DNA of 64,000 bases from Paraphaeosphaeria minitans (Eukaryota > Ascomycota > Dothideomycetes > Pleosporales > Didymosphaeriaceae). Under the pieces are notes generated by a model. The model was given only the letters and a program-made list of their open reading frames with translations, ran no database searches and had not been told where the DNA came from. Position 1 is the first letter of the stretch; every line of letters begins with the position of its first letter. Made by a program: the position numbers and the translations under genes. Positions 20,174-32,015 of the stretch are shown piece by piece. Location of the stretch: the NCBI GenBank assembly GCA_015832175.1, contig WJXW01000014.1, positions 186,001 to 250,000 of the forward strand, given 5' to 3'.

Positions 20174-23100
20174 TCACTGCAGCAACACCTCAAACTCAAA
20201 CTCCCGCGTCTCAAGTCGATATGCCGGCAGCGTCTTCGGCCCACAACTCCCCGTCCCGAGCCCGTGATGCGCCGCATCCAGCCGCAGCACCACCTCCTCC
20301 CGCTTCTTCTTGTGCAGCTTGTACGGGTGATCCGAGCCCGCCACGTCGTCAACGCGGTAATGCGTAGCCTGGAAGTCGAACAACCGCCTCTCCTCGCCCG
20401 CGACAAACTGCGCCAGCAAAGCAACGCGACCCGCCTCGCCCTCCGCGTCGCCAGCCCGCGCCGAAAGCTCGACCCACCGCGTATCGGTGCGGTTGGACGA
20501 CTCCTGCGGGACCTCGTAGTCGGTCCACAGCGCGTCGACGCTGCCCGCGCGGTGCAGCCCCGTGTGCTGCGCCGCCTTGCTGTCGCGGTACGACTCGCCC
20601 GGCCCGCGCCCGAACCACGCCACCTGCTGGAACGCGTGCGGCATCTCTAGACTGAACCCGATGCGCGGCAGGCTGTCCGGCAGGTTGAGTCCCGTCGGCG
20701 TGCCGTGGACGTGAGCGCGCACGCTGCCCGCGCTGCAGAACGTGTACACGAGCGTGACGTCGATGGACCAGGAGAGCACCGGGGGCACGATCTGCTGGGT
20801 TACTGTGACGGCGAGGGTGGAGGCGTCGGGCTGGTCGTAGGACACCTTGCGGGTGTAGGGCTGGGCGAGGTGCACGAGGCGGTCGTGCCAGTTCCAGCCA
20901 TCTTGGGGCTTGTCGTTGTCGGTTTGCGCGCGGTTGATGGAGAGGGTGGGCGGCGTGGTGATGAGTTCGTGCCCGCGCTTGGTCCAGGAGGCGAGGTGGC
21001 CGTAGAGGGTGTTGAAGGTCCATTTGGAATCGCCGGCATCGATGTGCAGTTGGTTCGGGGACGGGTTGGTGACTTTTAGGTCTTTGGAGGAGGACGGCGG
21101 CGTGGTGATGGCTCTCGAGGGGTGCGCGATGACTTCGCCTGTGGCGACGGTCCAGCCTTTGGAGAGCGAGGTGGTGCTTTCTTTCAGGTTGAAGGCGAAG
21201 TGGACGACGGTCTCGGATTTTGCGCGATTGAATTTGGGGAGGTCGACGGTGAAGTCTTGACCTGGCCCGATGCCGGAGGGGATCTTGAGTTCGCCTTTGG
21301 AGGTCTCGTCGCCGTCTTCGTTGACGGCGTGCCAGTTGAGAGTCAGGTGGTCCAGGGCGACAAAGTCGTATCTGTTGATGAATGTGGCAGTGGAGCTGGT
21401 GCTGTGGAGAAGTTGTACCGGCTCGATCGCCTTGGCGTACTCGATAAGACCTGGGTTGGGAGTGTGGTCGGAGTTTAGTAGACCGTCCATCACAAAGGTG
21501 GAGTCGTGAACCTTCTCTCCAAAGTCACCACCATAGGCATAATACTCGTCGCCAGTCTCCTTGTCCTTCGTCAAGAGACCATGGTTCGCCCACTCCCATG
21601 CGAAGCCACCCTGGACCGAGGGGTACTTGTAAAACAAGTCGATGTATTCTTTGATGTTACCGGGCCCGTTGCCCATAGCGTGGATCTGGCTGCTGGTTAG
21701 TTTCTTCTTGGAACACGTTGTGGCCACTCACAAATTCGCAAAGAATGAGCGGCTTTTCCTTGCTGCCTTCTCTTCCAAACCAATCAACCCAGTCAGGATG
21801 CGAGTACATCCTCGAAAACACGTCCATAGTCTCGGCATCGTAATCCGGCTCGTAGTGTATGGGCCGGCTATCGTCGTACTCTTTGATGTGCTTGTACATC
21901 TCCTTGAAGTTCTGCCCGAAAAAGGCTTCGTTTCCGAGACTCCAGATGATGACAGATGGGTGAAGCTGGTCACGCTTGATCAAGTGTTCTGCGCGGTCGA
22001 CGTAAGCATCCCTCCACTCAGGGTTATCTGTCGTCCATCTGGCGGCTCCGCCCCGAGTGAGCATCTGGCGTTCGGCGAATGGAAGCTCGCGCTCCTGCTT
22101 GTTGAGCAGTGCATCGGCAACCATCTCAAAGCCGTGGCACTCGAGATCTGCTTCGTCGATCATCCAGAAGCCCATCTCGTCAGCGAGGCCTAGCAATCGT
22201 GGATCATTCAGTTGGTGGGAAGTCCTAATGGCATTGATGTTGTGACGCTTCATGGCCAGCAAGTCGTGCTTCAGAAACTCCAAAGGCACAGCGCGACCGA
22301 ACTTTGGGTGGTGTTCGTGACGGTTGGTACCCCGGAAACAGATGCGGTTGCCGTTGACCTTGAGCAGGCCGTCCTTGATCTCAACTTGGCGGAAGCCTAC
22401 GCGGATGGGAATGAACTGGTTGTCATCGAGCGCGATGATCAAATGGTACAAGTAGGGCGTCTCTGCAGTCCACTTGTGGGGGTTCTGGCCGCGAATGGAA
22501 ATGGTCCACTTGCTGCCACTCTCACTGGTTGCGTTGGCTGTCGCGCTGGTGACGGGTTTCTTATCGGAATCGAACAGTTTGAGGCTGACGCTGCCGAGGC
22601 CAGTGGTCTCGAGGCTGACTTTGAGCTCCGCATCTTTGTAGGACGAATCCAGCAGAGTTTGGATGTGCAGGTTCTCAACGCGGGACTTCTTCGGGAATGC
22701 GACCAAGAACACGTCCCGGAAACTGTTCAGGTTAGTACATGTACTTTGAGCAGGCTTTTGAAAACATACATGCCGCTCAGCCACCACTGGTCTTGGTCTT
22801 CGATATACGTCCCGTCGCACCACTGATAGACCCTTACCGCGAGCGTATTCTCCTTTTCCGGATCTACAAAACCTGTGATATCGAACTCGTCTGGGTTACG
22901 GCTACCTTGAGAATACCCCACCTGTTTTCCATTGACCCACACATGGTACGATGAATCTACACCCTCGAACCTCAATCGGATCTGGTCGTGCTTAAATTCT
23001 TTCGGAACGGAGAATTTCCTCACGTAGGACCCAGTCTCGTTGTCGTAGAACGGAACATTTGGAGGGTCGACGTGGATGGGATACTTGACGTTCGTGTACT

Positions 23101-23404
23101 GAGGGCCCTTCCCGAATCCCTGTAGATTCCACATGCCGGGCACGGCGATGTCGCTCCATGACGAGGTGTCGAAAGAGGAGACTTCAAAACCCTCAACGGC
23201 TTCGAAGGGGGAATTGGCGAAGTGGAACTTCCACGTTCCGGACAAACTTTGCGTCTTGGACTTGCTCACATCGCGAGAAAGAGCATCTGATTCTGAGGTG
23301 TAGTTGTGGAAGTACGCTCGCACAGGCAGCGTGTTCTTGTGCAGAACTTTGTGGTTGTTCCAGTCCGGAGGACTTTCCGGCTTGACGCCGCTGACTGTAG
23401 CCAT
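20174..23404 (-). CDS. Intracellular GH2 beta-galactosidase (LacZ/LAC4 type)
   Basis: Three exons (23404-22770, 22722-21732, 21685-20174) give 1045 residues, normal for the large GH2 enzymes. Both introns have strong donors (GTATGT, GTGAGT) and CTAAC branch sites. Order: sugar-binding domain (about 45-215, with P-G-M-W and H-V-W-V-N-G-K-Q-V-G-Y-S-Q-G), Ig-like domain, TIM barrel (N-R-H-E-H-H-P, R-T-S-H), acid/base Glu in S-L-G-N-E-A-F-F-G, nucleophile Glu in L-I-L-C-E-F-I-H-A-M-G-N, then a linker domain and the C-terminal small-chain domain with W-F-G-R-G-P-G-E-S-Y. The intron splits the nucleophile motif right after C-E-F. No signal peptide, so it is cytosolic and cleaves imported lactose or other beta-galactosides. 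The ATG at 23404 was chosen because the upstream in-frame start-like codon is GTG. Confidence 0.95.
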
Positions 23405-24137
23405 ATTGAGCTGCGATTCTGTAATTGAGATGTCGATGAGGTACTGCACTGCTCAATGAGGTGTTGACGTTGGCTATTAAGTGGTTTCGAAGCTACCCCT
23501 CCACCCCACAGTAGCACTAGCCCGAAGAGGTCAGCCGATCGACATAGGACTCCACGAGGCTCAGTTCGAGCATGAGGCCATGCAGTGTGTCAGGGAAACG
23601 CCGCGTAGAAACTTGGCGAGGTCGTCAGTCGTAGTGGACTTCGTCCGCGTGCATCGGACTAATGATGCCACGGCCGAGGCTCCCGGTTGTGAGCTGCCCG
23701 AAGCGGACCCGCCCCCAGTCGATATACCCCGCAATCGGTCCATGTGTGGAGCCAATATCAACTGACCATGGGGTGCACCAGTTCATTCATCTTCAACGTG
23801 CAGCAACCCAGCATTTCGTTTCACGCAGTGTGGATCAGTTGTTGAGATCGAAGATAAGTTCGTACGACTTCTCTCGAAAACCAAGCAATATTGAACCATG
23901 CAATCCCCGGCCAAAGTCCGCGTGGAAGAACCACGTCCAAACGATGATGAGCAATTGAGCTCGTGGACATATGGGTGTGTAAAAAAAGGCCCCTACTGTA
24001 GGAAATGCATACGGATCCACTCTTCGGTTGGGAGCGTTTGATCCCTAGCCAAGGAGGAGAGAGGCCAGCAAGACAAAATTGTGCCGGCATCATTTCACCG
24101 ATGACTTTCCATTTCATACTTGCACATCCTCCATGAT
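23405..24137. other. Intergenic, nothing recognised
   Basis: Promoter side of the GH2 gene and 3' side of the HAD gene, both on the minus strand. No supported gene or repeat. Confidence 0.5.
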
Positions 24138-25163
24138 CTAGACGTGCCCATGAATCTCTTCGATGAATTTGGAAATCTCATCCAAATCTTCGACCCACCA
24201 TATTATCCGCTTGCGGTTATTCCCATCGTCCGCACGACCAAGTACGTATTGTCCAAATTTCTTGTACGCATCGAAATTCAATCGTAACGTCTCGAAGCCT
24301 AACCGATCCAGCGTTTCTTTCAGCTCCTGCTGGCTGCTTCCCATCGGGTCATCCCTGACGCAGATCCCCACATCAGCTGCGTTCAAACAATCGAAATCCG
24401 TGGCCGAGTCCCCCACATACACGATAACATCGTCATCTTCACGCACTTGTCTGAGCTTCTTAAGCTTATCCGTACTCGTGCTGATGCAGGAGTCTGATCC
24501 CCCTTCTACCAAGGGAAGCTCGTTTGCGTAGACCGGTATCGGCGCGACCATCATGGACTCCATACCCGAGGCCGAGAATTGAAACGCTGCCTCAACACAT
24601 GCTTGGATGAAAGTGGCGCTCCAGTTGACACTGATTATTGATACCGAAGGTGCTGTTGCAGAGTTTTGATGATGCATGAGGAGCTTCCTCCATCCGGGGC
24701 GGAGTTGTAGCTTATGTTTTTGGACAGCTAATCTGGCTGCCGATTCCACATCTTGCTTTATGACGCCCCGGAATATGTCCGCTGTTTGCACGCGTTCAAT
24801 GCTCCTGGTTTCCACGGGCTTCAAGCTGGCGAGCCAGTTTGACTCCCTTCTCGCAGCTCCGTCTTCGGCATCCCGCTCTTCCGCAGCCGGAGAATAGCTT
24901 TCCGTGTGCTGCTTATAATCCGAGATGTACGCCTGCACTATGTCGTCCCAAGGGGTGAGTTTCGCATCGCGGTTGCAATCGTAACCGATCGCAGTCACAA
25001 GGTGAAGTGTGTCTTTCTTGGTGAGGGTACCATCCCAGTCTAGAAATAGCCTGACTGTTCTCTTCTTATTTACCATCTTCCAAGCGGGTTGTGCTATACG
25101 GTATTCGCTGCGTTGTAGCGGAAGAGAATAATGGAAGAGGTTCCGCAGTGTTCGAGAGACCAT
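24138..25163 (-). CDS. HAD-superfamily phosphatase-like protein
   Basis: Intronless, 341 residues. HAD motif I is D-W-D-G-T-L-T near residue 42 (nucleophile and acid Asp), motif II is I-S-V-N-W-S-A, and motif IV is G-D-S-A-T-D-F-D-C-L. Between them is a helical cap with R-P-G-W-R-K-L. The first ATG (25163) adds about 28 residues rich in Arg/Ser/Leu that look like a mitochondrial presequence; a second ATG (near 25076) starts at V-N-K-K-R just before the domain. The substrate is unknown; layout resembles small phosphatases of the phosphoserine/phosphomonoester type. It lies between the GH2 gene and the sugar transporter, with no evident role in sugar use. Confidence 0.8.
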   Translation of the reverse strand: MVSRTLRNLFHYSLPLQRSEYRIAQPAWKMVNKKRTVRLFLDWDGTLTKKDTLHLVTAIGYDCNRDAKLTPWDDIVQAYISDYKQHTESYSPAAEERDAEDGAARRESNWLASLKPVETRSIERVQTADIFRGVIKQDVESAARLAVQKHKLQLRPGWRKLLMHHQNSATAPSVSIISVNWSATFIQACVEAAFQFSASGMESMMVAPIPVYANELPLVEGGSDSCISTSTDKLKKLRQVREDDDVIVYVGDSATDFDCLNAADVGICVRDDPMGSSQQELKETLDRLGFETLRLNFDAYKKFGQYVLGRADDGNNRKRIIWWVEDLDEISKFIEEIHGHV

Positions 25164-25398
25164 CAACAAGATTACAGTACAAGTTCACTGGAATACAGTA
25201 GTGGATAAGAATCGGCAAGGTTCAGATGTTCAATTACGCTACTGCAGGAACCTTTGAATTATGGTGGGAGTGAAGGATACTCACAGAACAGGTGACGTGA
25301 AAGCTAGACCTCTCCTGATTACATCATCCATTGCGCCATCCCTATTTCGGTTGATCCATCTCTTCAGTCACAGTCCAACATTTCCATCCTACACAACC

Positions 25399-26660
25399 TT
25401 ACACCATCCTGCCCATCTCATGGTCCCATTCCGCGGTTACATACTCGTACGACGGCGGTGGTGAGTGTAGCACATTCTTCAACTTCGTCCCTTTACTCCG
25501 CTCGCCACCCACAACCGCCGGCGTACCATGACCCTTTCGGCGTATCCTGATCTTTCCCCAACCTCGCTGACAAGATGCACCAACAGCCGCGCATTCTCTA
25601 CCTGCATGGTTGCAGCATTGCTTGACAGATTCATACAGCGTTTTTATTCCCGCAACAACAATGTGTAGCACACAGCGGCCTAGCGCAAGCATAAGCGGCA
25701 GCATAACGAACAGCCCTACCGTAAAACCGACTACAAGACCCATCTCCAGGAACGGATAGGTCGTCTTCATCTTCTCCGCCATGAATAGTTGCGTGTATAG
25801 GGAGACGTGTTGAGCTTCACAGGCATGTGGTCCCCATGCATGCGGCTCGTCTTGCCCAGCTGCACCCCGAGCCTCGACACGCCAGCTTGAATTGTATCGT
25901 AGCACCAAAGGTCATCCTCACCGGTATTTATGATTTGATAAAGACGAAGTCCATCGGTTCCGGAGATGGCGCGGCTGATGCAGTGGCCGTTGGGACAATC
26001 TGCGAACTCGGTCGGGTCGTCGAGGACTGCTTTGAGGAGTACATCGGGGTAGGTGAGCGCCCAGCGTGTCCAGATGTAGAACACGGGTGTGCTCCTGAAA
26101 TTACCACTGCCGAAAAACGTGCCGTTGGGGTGCTTGAGCGCGAACTGGAGGTCGCGGGTGTAGGGCTTCCCACTGCAGCCGTAACAACCACGACCGGGTA
26201 AGGAGAAGTGGAGTTTGACCCAGTTGGTAACTAGAGTGTAGAAGCCGCGCCGAGTGTGTCTAGCTTTGCTGTCGCGTTTCTCGTGGCCGAAAAATTCGTG
26301 TGGAGTCGGTTCGGCCATGTGCGAAGCCTCCGTCGTCGAGGCCTGGCCTGTCAGCGTAGGCGCAACCACAGTGTGCAACGTCGAAGCCGTTGGCCTATGA
26401 GTTGCGACATAGTCGGTTCCCACTTGCCTCATGAAATCGCTCTCTTGAGGCCAGGAAGGTGTCATATTAGGCGCCACAGCCGAAGTCGTCTTGAGAGTGG
26501 TGCTGTTCAGTGTCCAGTGAGGATCACGATCGACATGGAAGATCTCAGGCTGCCAGCAAACCATGTAAACCAGCATCAACGCGATCCAGCCCACCAATAC
26601 GAATATGACCGTTAAGAGGCGGCAGTACAGTGAGGGCATCAGCATCTTGGTGGTGAACAT
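25399..26660 (-). CDS. Membrane protein with N- and C-terminal anchors, unknown function
   Basis: Two exons (26660-25922, 25859-25399; intron with GTGAGG donor and GTGCAG acceptor, chosen because it keeps the frame into a hydrophobic C-terminal part) give 399 residues. A hydrophobic segment at about 12-35 (L-L-T-V-I-F-V-L-V-G-W-I-A-L-M-L-V-Y) is an anchor. A lumenal or outside part has N-x-S/T sites, C-Y-G-C and C-P-N-G-H-C. A second segment near 280-305 (V-V-G-F-T-V-G-L-F-V-M-L-P-L-M-L) precedes a Cys/Arg-rich tail. No family recognised. Confidence 0.65.
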
Positions 26661-28134
26661 TGTGCAGAGTTCGGACGTTGTCGGTTCAGTGTGCGATGGG
26701 CTGTTCAAGATCAAGGGCACAAGTGCGCCTGATTATATCTGCTAGGTGTCAAAAATTGTATTTAACTGCGCCTCTGTCAACCATGTTCCGCTGTGGGCCC
26801 AATTTTCTGGAAATGTGGCTGCAGAGGCCACGCCATGCAAGTGTTGAGGTTCGTGGGTCCAGTCGTATTGGTACCTTTACACATGATGCCCACCGCCGGT
26901 ATTGAGACAGATGGTTCGACTGACGGAAGCAGTCAACATGTATTATCAAGCCAGTCGAAGTTTGCAGAAAATTGTTCAAAATATGTCACGCCGCCGGTGT
27001 CACGGTGTTACATACAAAACGCAAGAAATATTCGCCTTTCACAATGAAACAAAACTTGTGTTTCATCATCGAAAGAATGGTAGTGTGATTTGAACTATCC
27101 ACTATTGTTATTCTCAGAAACTTTATGCTATTCGCCCGGACATGATTTCTTTCGCGCAGTTGCATTGTTGCTATAAGCAAAAATCCAGTTTCCAGCGTAC
27201 AATGGTCGTTGAAGACGAACAGATTCCCTCAAATTCTAGCATACCTACCGCTAATTAAACACGTTGATTGGCCTGCTGACAGTAGTTCCTCAAATCCTGC
27301 TACATCCATCCCACGTTTGGGGATAAAGAGCGGATAAGGGCAAGGCGGCTGACGTCCCATAGAGTTGTCGTCGTTGCTGCCGTCCGCTCACTAACGACGC
27401 ACCGCCTGAGTTGCCCTGATAAGAATTACCGAACCACCGTGGAGTGATGAAGACATGATAAGCCGCCCTTGGCATGGTCTTCTTGCTGAGGGAATATCCA
27501 TCCCTCCCGCCTGGTCCACGGGGGAGGTGCAGGTCAATTCAATACTTAGACTTCTCTAGGTAATAAATCCACAGCACTACCTAACATTATCGCGGGTGCT
27601 ATCTCCAACATCAGCATCGCACGTCGGCCTGCGGCTAAGTAGCCCTTGGGGGTACAGCGACCGGGTTAGGTGCACATTAGGTACATGCCCGAACGTGCCC
27701 AAACGTACGCCACATGAAGCACTTCTTGCAGCTGGCCACGATGCCCCACAACCACCGCCTCCCGCCTCGTGTCTGCATGACACACGCCTAACTAGCACCA
27801 GCGGTCGCGAGCTTTGCCCGTTAGGACTTCGCCCCCATCAGCAAAAGCCCCCGTCGTTGTTATAGGCATGGGTTACCTCGGGACCCCGGAGCACGCCCTC
27901 TTTTGTGCGACCCCGGCCCTTAATGGTGTTCCCAGCCCGGTCCCCAGGCTGATTTCGGCCCTTCCCCGCACGCCGATGCAGCTCGCAGGTAGTGCAGCAC
28001 ATCCGATCATGTGTTGCCCTACACAAAGATCGATATCTATATATATTAACTTGACCCGGGCCACGGGAAAATGGGCGCGGGCTTCGACTTCTGCTTGCGT
28101 AGATCTGCAGTGAGACGTACATTCTGGAGATACG
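26661..28134. other. Gene-free spacer of about 1.5 kb
   Basis: No supported reading frame, RNA gene or repeat array. It separates divergently read genes and holds the promoter of the sugar transporter; ATATCTATATATATTAAC near 28030 is a possible TATA region about 100 bp upstream of that ATG. Confidence 0.5.
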
Positions 28135-30106
28135 ATGGAGGAAAGGAATGAATCGGGTGCTACGGAGCACTATGCTCCCACCAGCCATATCGAAGACCAG
28201 AAAGTCGGTGCTACGCATGTTACAGAGACGAATACTGTGTCTGTCGCTCTAGGTATGTTCAAACGCCCCAGCAGATACAGCTAGCTACGCGATACCAGGA
28301 CATCTAACCTAACATCTTCCAGCTGCGGCCGTCGAGGCGCAGAAGCCCTCCTTCAAGTCGAAGTCCATTCTCCAGCTCTGCGCTATTCTTTCCGTCTCCT
28401 ACCTCGTCTCCACGCTGAATGGATTCGATTCATCCCTCATGGGCGCTATCAACGGTAAAGATAAAGGAAACATAGCCTCACTCAACATGCTTGCTGATAC
28501 CTCTCCAGCCATGAAATCCTACCAAACCACCATGGGGCTCTCGGGCGAAGGCCCCTCCACCGGCATCGTCTTCATCGTCTACCAGCTGGGCCAGATCGCG
28601 GCCTTCCCCTTCTGTGGCTTCCTCGCCGACGGCTACGGCCGTCGCTTCGCCATCTTCGTCGGCTGCATCGTCGTCCTGATCGGCACCGCCATTCAGACCA
28701 CTGCCAACGGCCAGGGCCAGTTCATCGGCGGACGCTTCGTGCTCGGCCTGGGAGCTAGCATTGCGAGCGCGGTAGCGCCGGCGTATGCAGTTGAGCTTGC
28801 GCATCCGGCATTCCGTGGTATTATGTCTGGCTCGTATAATAATTTTTGGTGGGTGGGAAACATCCTCGCCGGGTGGATGACTGTGGGTTGCCCTCCTCCC
28901 GTATCACGTCGATGCCTCTGAGCACGAAGAGACTGACAGACGTAGTACGGTACCAATCTGCACATGGCCGACTCCTCCTGGTCCTGGCGCCTCCCTACGC
29001 TCGTTCAATGCATCCTCCCCGGCTTTGTCGCCTGCATGGTCATTTTTCTCCCCGAAACGCCGCGGTGGCTTCTCTCCAAAGACCGCCGCGAGGAAGCCAT
29101 CGCCATCATGGCCAAGTACCACGGAGACGGCGACGCGAACTCCCCCATCGTGCAGCTGCAACTCCGCGAGATCAGCGAGGACTTTGCGCGGTTCAGGAAC
29201 GAGAATCCGTGGTGGGATATGCGCGAGCTGGTCAATACGCGGGGCGCACGATATCGGCTATTCCTAGTGATTTGCATGAGCTTTTTCGGGCAGTGTGAGT
29301 TACCCCCTCCTACCCACTCATGGAACGGAAAACTGAGAGGAAATACTGATATGGGCGTATAACAGGGTCCGGAAACAACGTAGTATCCTACTTCATGCCT
29401 GCAATGGTCAAAAACGCCGGCATCGAAGATGTAAACAAACAACTCATCATCAATGCCATCAACCCCATCTTCAGTATGCTAGCCGCCATGTACGGCGCCA
29501 CGCTCCTCGACAAGCTCGGCCGCCGGTCCATGCTGCTGTGGGGTCTCGTCGGCGCGCTCGTGTCCTACGGTACTTCCCCCACCCCTTTCCCCTCCCCGCA
29601 ATAGCTCTTACTCTGAGATCTCCCCATAGTCAGTACTAACGAAGCAAACAGTCTTCCTCACTGCCTTCACCGCCACCGCAAGGCCAGACAACAACCTCGC
29701 CTACGGCACCATCGTCTCCATCTACCTCTTCGGTATCTTCTTCGCCTGGGGCTGGACACCCCTGCAAACCCTCTACGCCGTAGAATGCTTCGAGAACCGG
29801 ACCCGCGCCAAAGGATCCGGGGCCAACTTCCTGTTCATCAACGTCGCCATCATGGTGAACACCTTCGGCATCAGCGTCGGCATCGCCAAGATCCAGTGGA
29901 AGCTGTACCTCGTGTACATTGCGTGGATCGTGGTCGAGATGGTGGTGATTTACTTCTTCTTCGTGGAAACGGCGGGGAAGACGCTGGAGGAGCTCAGGGG
30001 GATCTTTGACAGCGAGAACCCGAGGAAGGAGAGTGTGAAGAAAGTGAGGGTTGCCGTGGACGATAGCGGACATGTGCTCGAAATCGGGGATGAGGGCAGG
30101 GTATAA
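28135..30106 (+). CDS. MFS sugar transporter, lactose-permease/hexose type
   Basis: Six exons (28135-28252, 28323-28454, 28509-28882, 28946-29294, 29366-29569, 29652-30106) give 543 residues. The ATG at 28135 starts a polar cytosolic tail. Sugar-porter signatures: G-F-L-A-D-G-Y-G-R-R, the P-E-T-P-R-W-L motif after TM6, L-D-K-L-G-R-R after TM8, and a C-terminal V-E-T-A-G-K-T-L-E-E-L. TM1 carries N-G-F-D-S-S-L, as in fungal lactose and cellodextrin permeases. It would import a sugar by proton symport at the plasma membrane. The same neighbourhood has a GH35 and a GH2 galactosidase, so a beta-galactoside is a reasonable substrate guess; sequence alone cannot tell it from other disaccharide or hexose porters. 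Confidence 0.9.
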
Positions 30107-31442
30107 GAGCCCTGAGGCGTCCCTCGTACGTGTGTGTGGCGAAGATAGATTTCGAGGAAAAGAAGCGTGTGGTTCGTAGTATGCGATGGAAGCGACGGAA
30201 TTAAAGGTGAATACGAATTCAATATTCGTTATCACCGCGTGCACGTGGTGAGGCGGTCTGTGAGCCTAGTAACAGTGAGGCTTGGTACGGTCGGGTCTCT
30301 GGATCTAGGGAACATCGGTGGGTGTGATAGCTCTCCTTTCATCCGGCGACAACATTGGCAACACATAACATGATGGAGTGAGATACAGTCGTCATCAACT
30401 GCTCCTACCCTCCTCCGAGAATTCAGCGCCAAATCGCTGCTGATTCACCCCCAAAATCACAACCCGAGCTACGCAGCACTCACCTGAAACACATGCCACA
30501 ACTCACAATCATAAGTACGTCAAACGCACCAGGCGCAAACACTTGACCAGACCCAGCCCTGCACCGCTTTGTCCAAGCTCACTGAAACCGTGTTTCAGTA
30601 CACAGGCAGCCGCAGGGCAGCTGTAAACATTGCTTTTGCTCGCGGCGTGAAACACCATGTGCTATTCGTGGAGGGCGCGAAGACAACCACGTCAGACTCA
30701 TCCAGAGTCTATAGTATGGCTACGAGTCATTCGTGGAATCCGCGAGGAGTCATAGATGGCGTGTAGAAGACTTGCATAGGCTTCCATGGGCGTGTTCTAG
30801 TCGTCTTCTCCTGCGGTGGGCACCTAGACATGTGGAAATGACTTGTCGGTGCCTTCTTTGACGAAGGAATGAACTTAGACATGTGGACATGTATGCTGCA
30901 CACATAAGAGCGGACTACGCGCACGTGAGGTCGGTTTTGTTTTGCTTGATGTCTGCATCGCTTTCTGTTCTGCTTGCTCGATGGCGCGGTCCACTGCTCA
31001 CGCGACGAGTGCATCGACCGTTTGCCGGGCGAATGGATGCACTCTCACCAGAGGGCGGTCCTGGCTTTGTATATATGTTTCTTGTTTAGGCGAGTGGGTG
31101 AGGTTACACAAAACGAAGTGGGCGATATATCAGGGACTTTGTTGGTCGACTGGACGACGTGCATCGAAGTACGTATTGCGCGGTCCTCATCCTGTCGTTC
31201 CAGGAAGGCTGGCCTTCTTTCATTCACTGGCTATTCTGACATTCTTTCATTCGTTCCGTCCTAAAATCTGTGTTAGCAACAATCACTCGACAGACCTGCA
31301 TACAGTCATGCCACTGTGCCGCCCGCGCGCGAATTCGCTCCAGCTCTCAGTCGAGCGACTCTGCATCACGACATGGCGCCCGGTTCGTCCGCCGACTCCC
31401 CGTCGCTCAACTTATCCTCAACCGGGAACGACATCGCTCGAC
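30107..31442. other. Intergenic
   Basis: No recognised gene. A frame open upstream of 31443 gives low-complexity sequence without features and is treated as leader. Confidence 0.5.
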
Positions 31443-32015
31443 ATGGCCGGTAATATGGACTTGGACATCCCGCCTGTCCCGCCTCTCTCATACTGGGAGC
31501 CTGAGACACCGTCCCCAATGTCGCCCTGCAACCCCTTTCTCTCGCCTCCGAGAGGCAGTCCGGACTCGCTGAAGACGTTGGCCTCGCCCTTACTGCCAGC
31601 GTCTCCGCTGTCCGTCTTCAAAAAACAGACTGCACGTCGATCGTGGTCGTTCGCAAGCTCTCTATCTTCGCCGTGTGCTGGACTGGACCTCTCACCGCGA
31701 TTCTTATACCCGCGTACGCCGCCGCTGCCACCAATGATGAGGCCAGGCTCGAAGAGTGAGAGGAGACACTCGACCATGTTCTCGCTCCCCTCAAGTGAAT
31801 TGGAGAACACAAAGCACCAGTCACTCTATGCTATGATAGCGACAGCCCGGGAGAAGGTTCGCAAAGAGATGACTATGGAAAAGGAGCAAGAGATGATGGG
31901 TAGAAACAAGAGCTGGATCCACCGCTACAAGACGGTGAAAAAGCGTAGGGAGAAGCGCGAAATAATCAGGATGAAGAGCTTCAAAGTGCTGAAGCAGGTC
32001 GACGTGGAAGTGTGA
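31443..32015 (+). CDS. Hypothetical basic, disordered protein
   Basis: 190 residues from the ATG at 31443 (ACATGG context). The N-terminal 110 residues are Pro/Ser-rich with many S-P sites, suggesting phosphorylation. The C-terminal 60 residues are strongly charged and helical (R-E-K-V-R-K-E-M-T-M-E-K-E-Q-E, then K-K-R-R-E-K-R-E), a possible coiled coil or nuclear signal. The frame is open upstream to 30942, with another in-frame ATG at 31308. No family recognised. Confidence 0.5.
   Translation: MAGNMDLDIPPVPPLSYWEPETPSPMSPCNPFLSPPRGSPDSLKTLASPLLPASPLSVFKKQTARRSWSFASSLSSPCAGLDLSPRFLYPRTPPLPPMMRPGSKSERRHSTMFSLPSSELENTKHQSLYAMIATAREKVRKEMTMEKEQEMMGRNKSWIHRYKTVKKRREKREIIRMKSFKVLKQVDVEV

Noticed and set aside
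25767..25908. Overlap of two minus-strand frames considered as a frameshift
   Set aside because: A 62-bp intron (25860-25921, GTGAGG to GCAG) joins them in frame, so no frameshift is needed.
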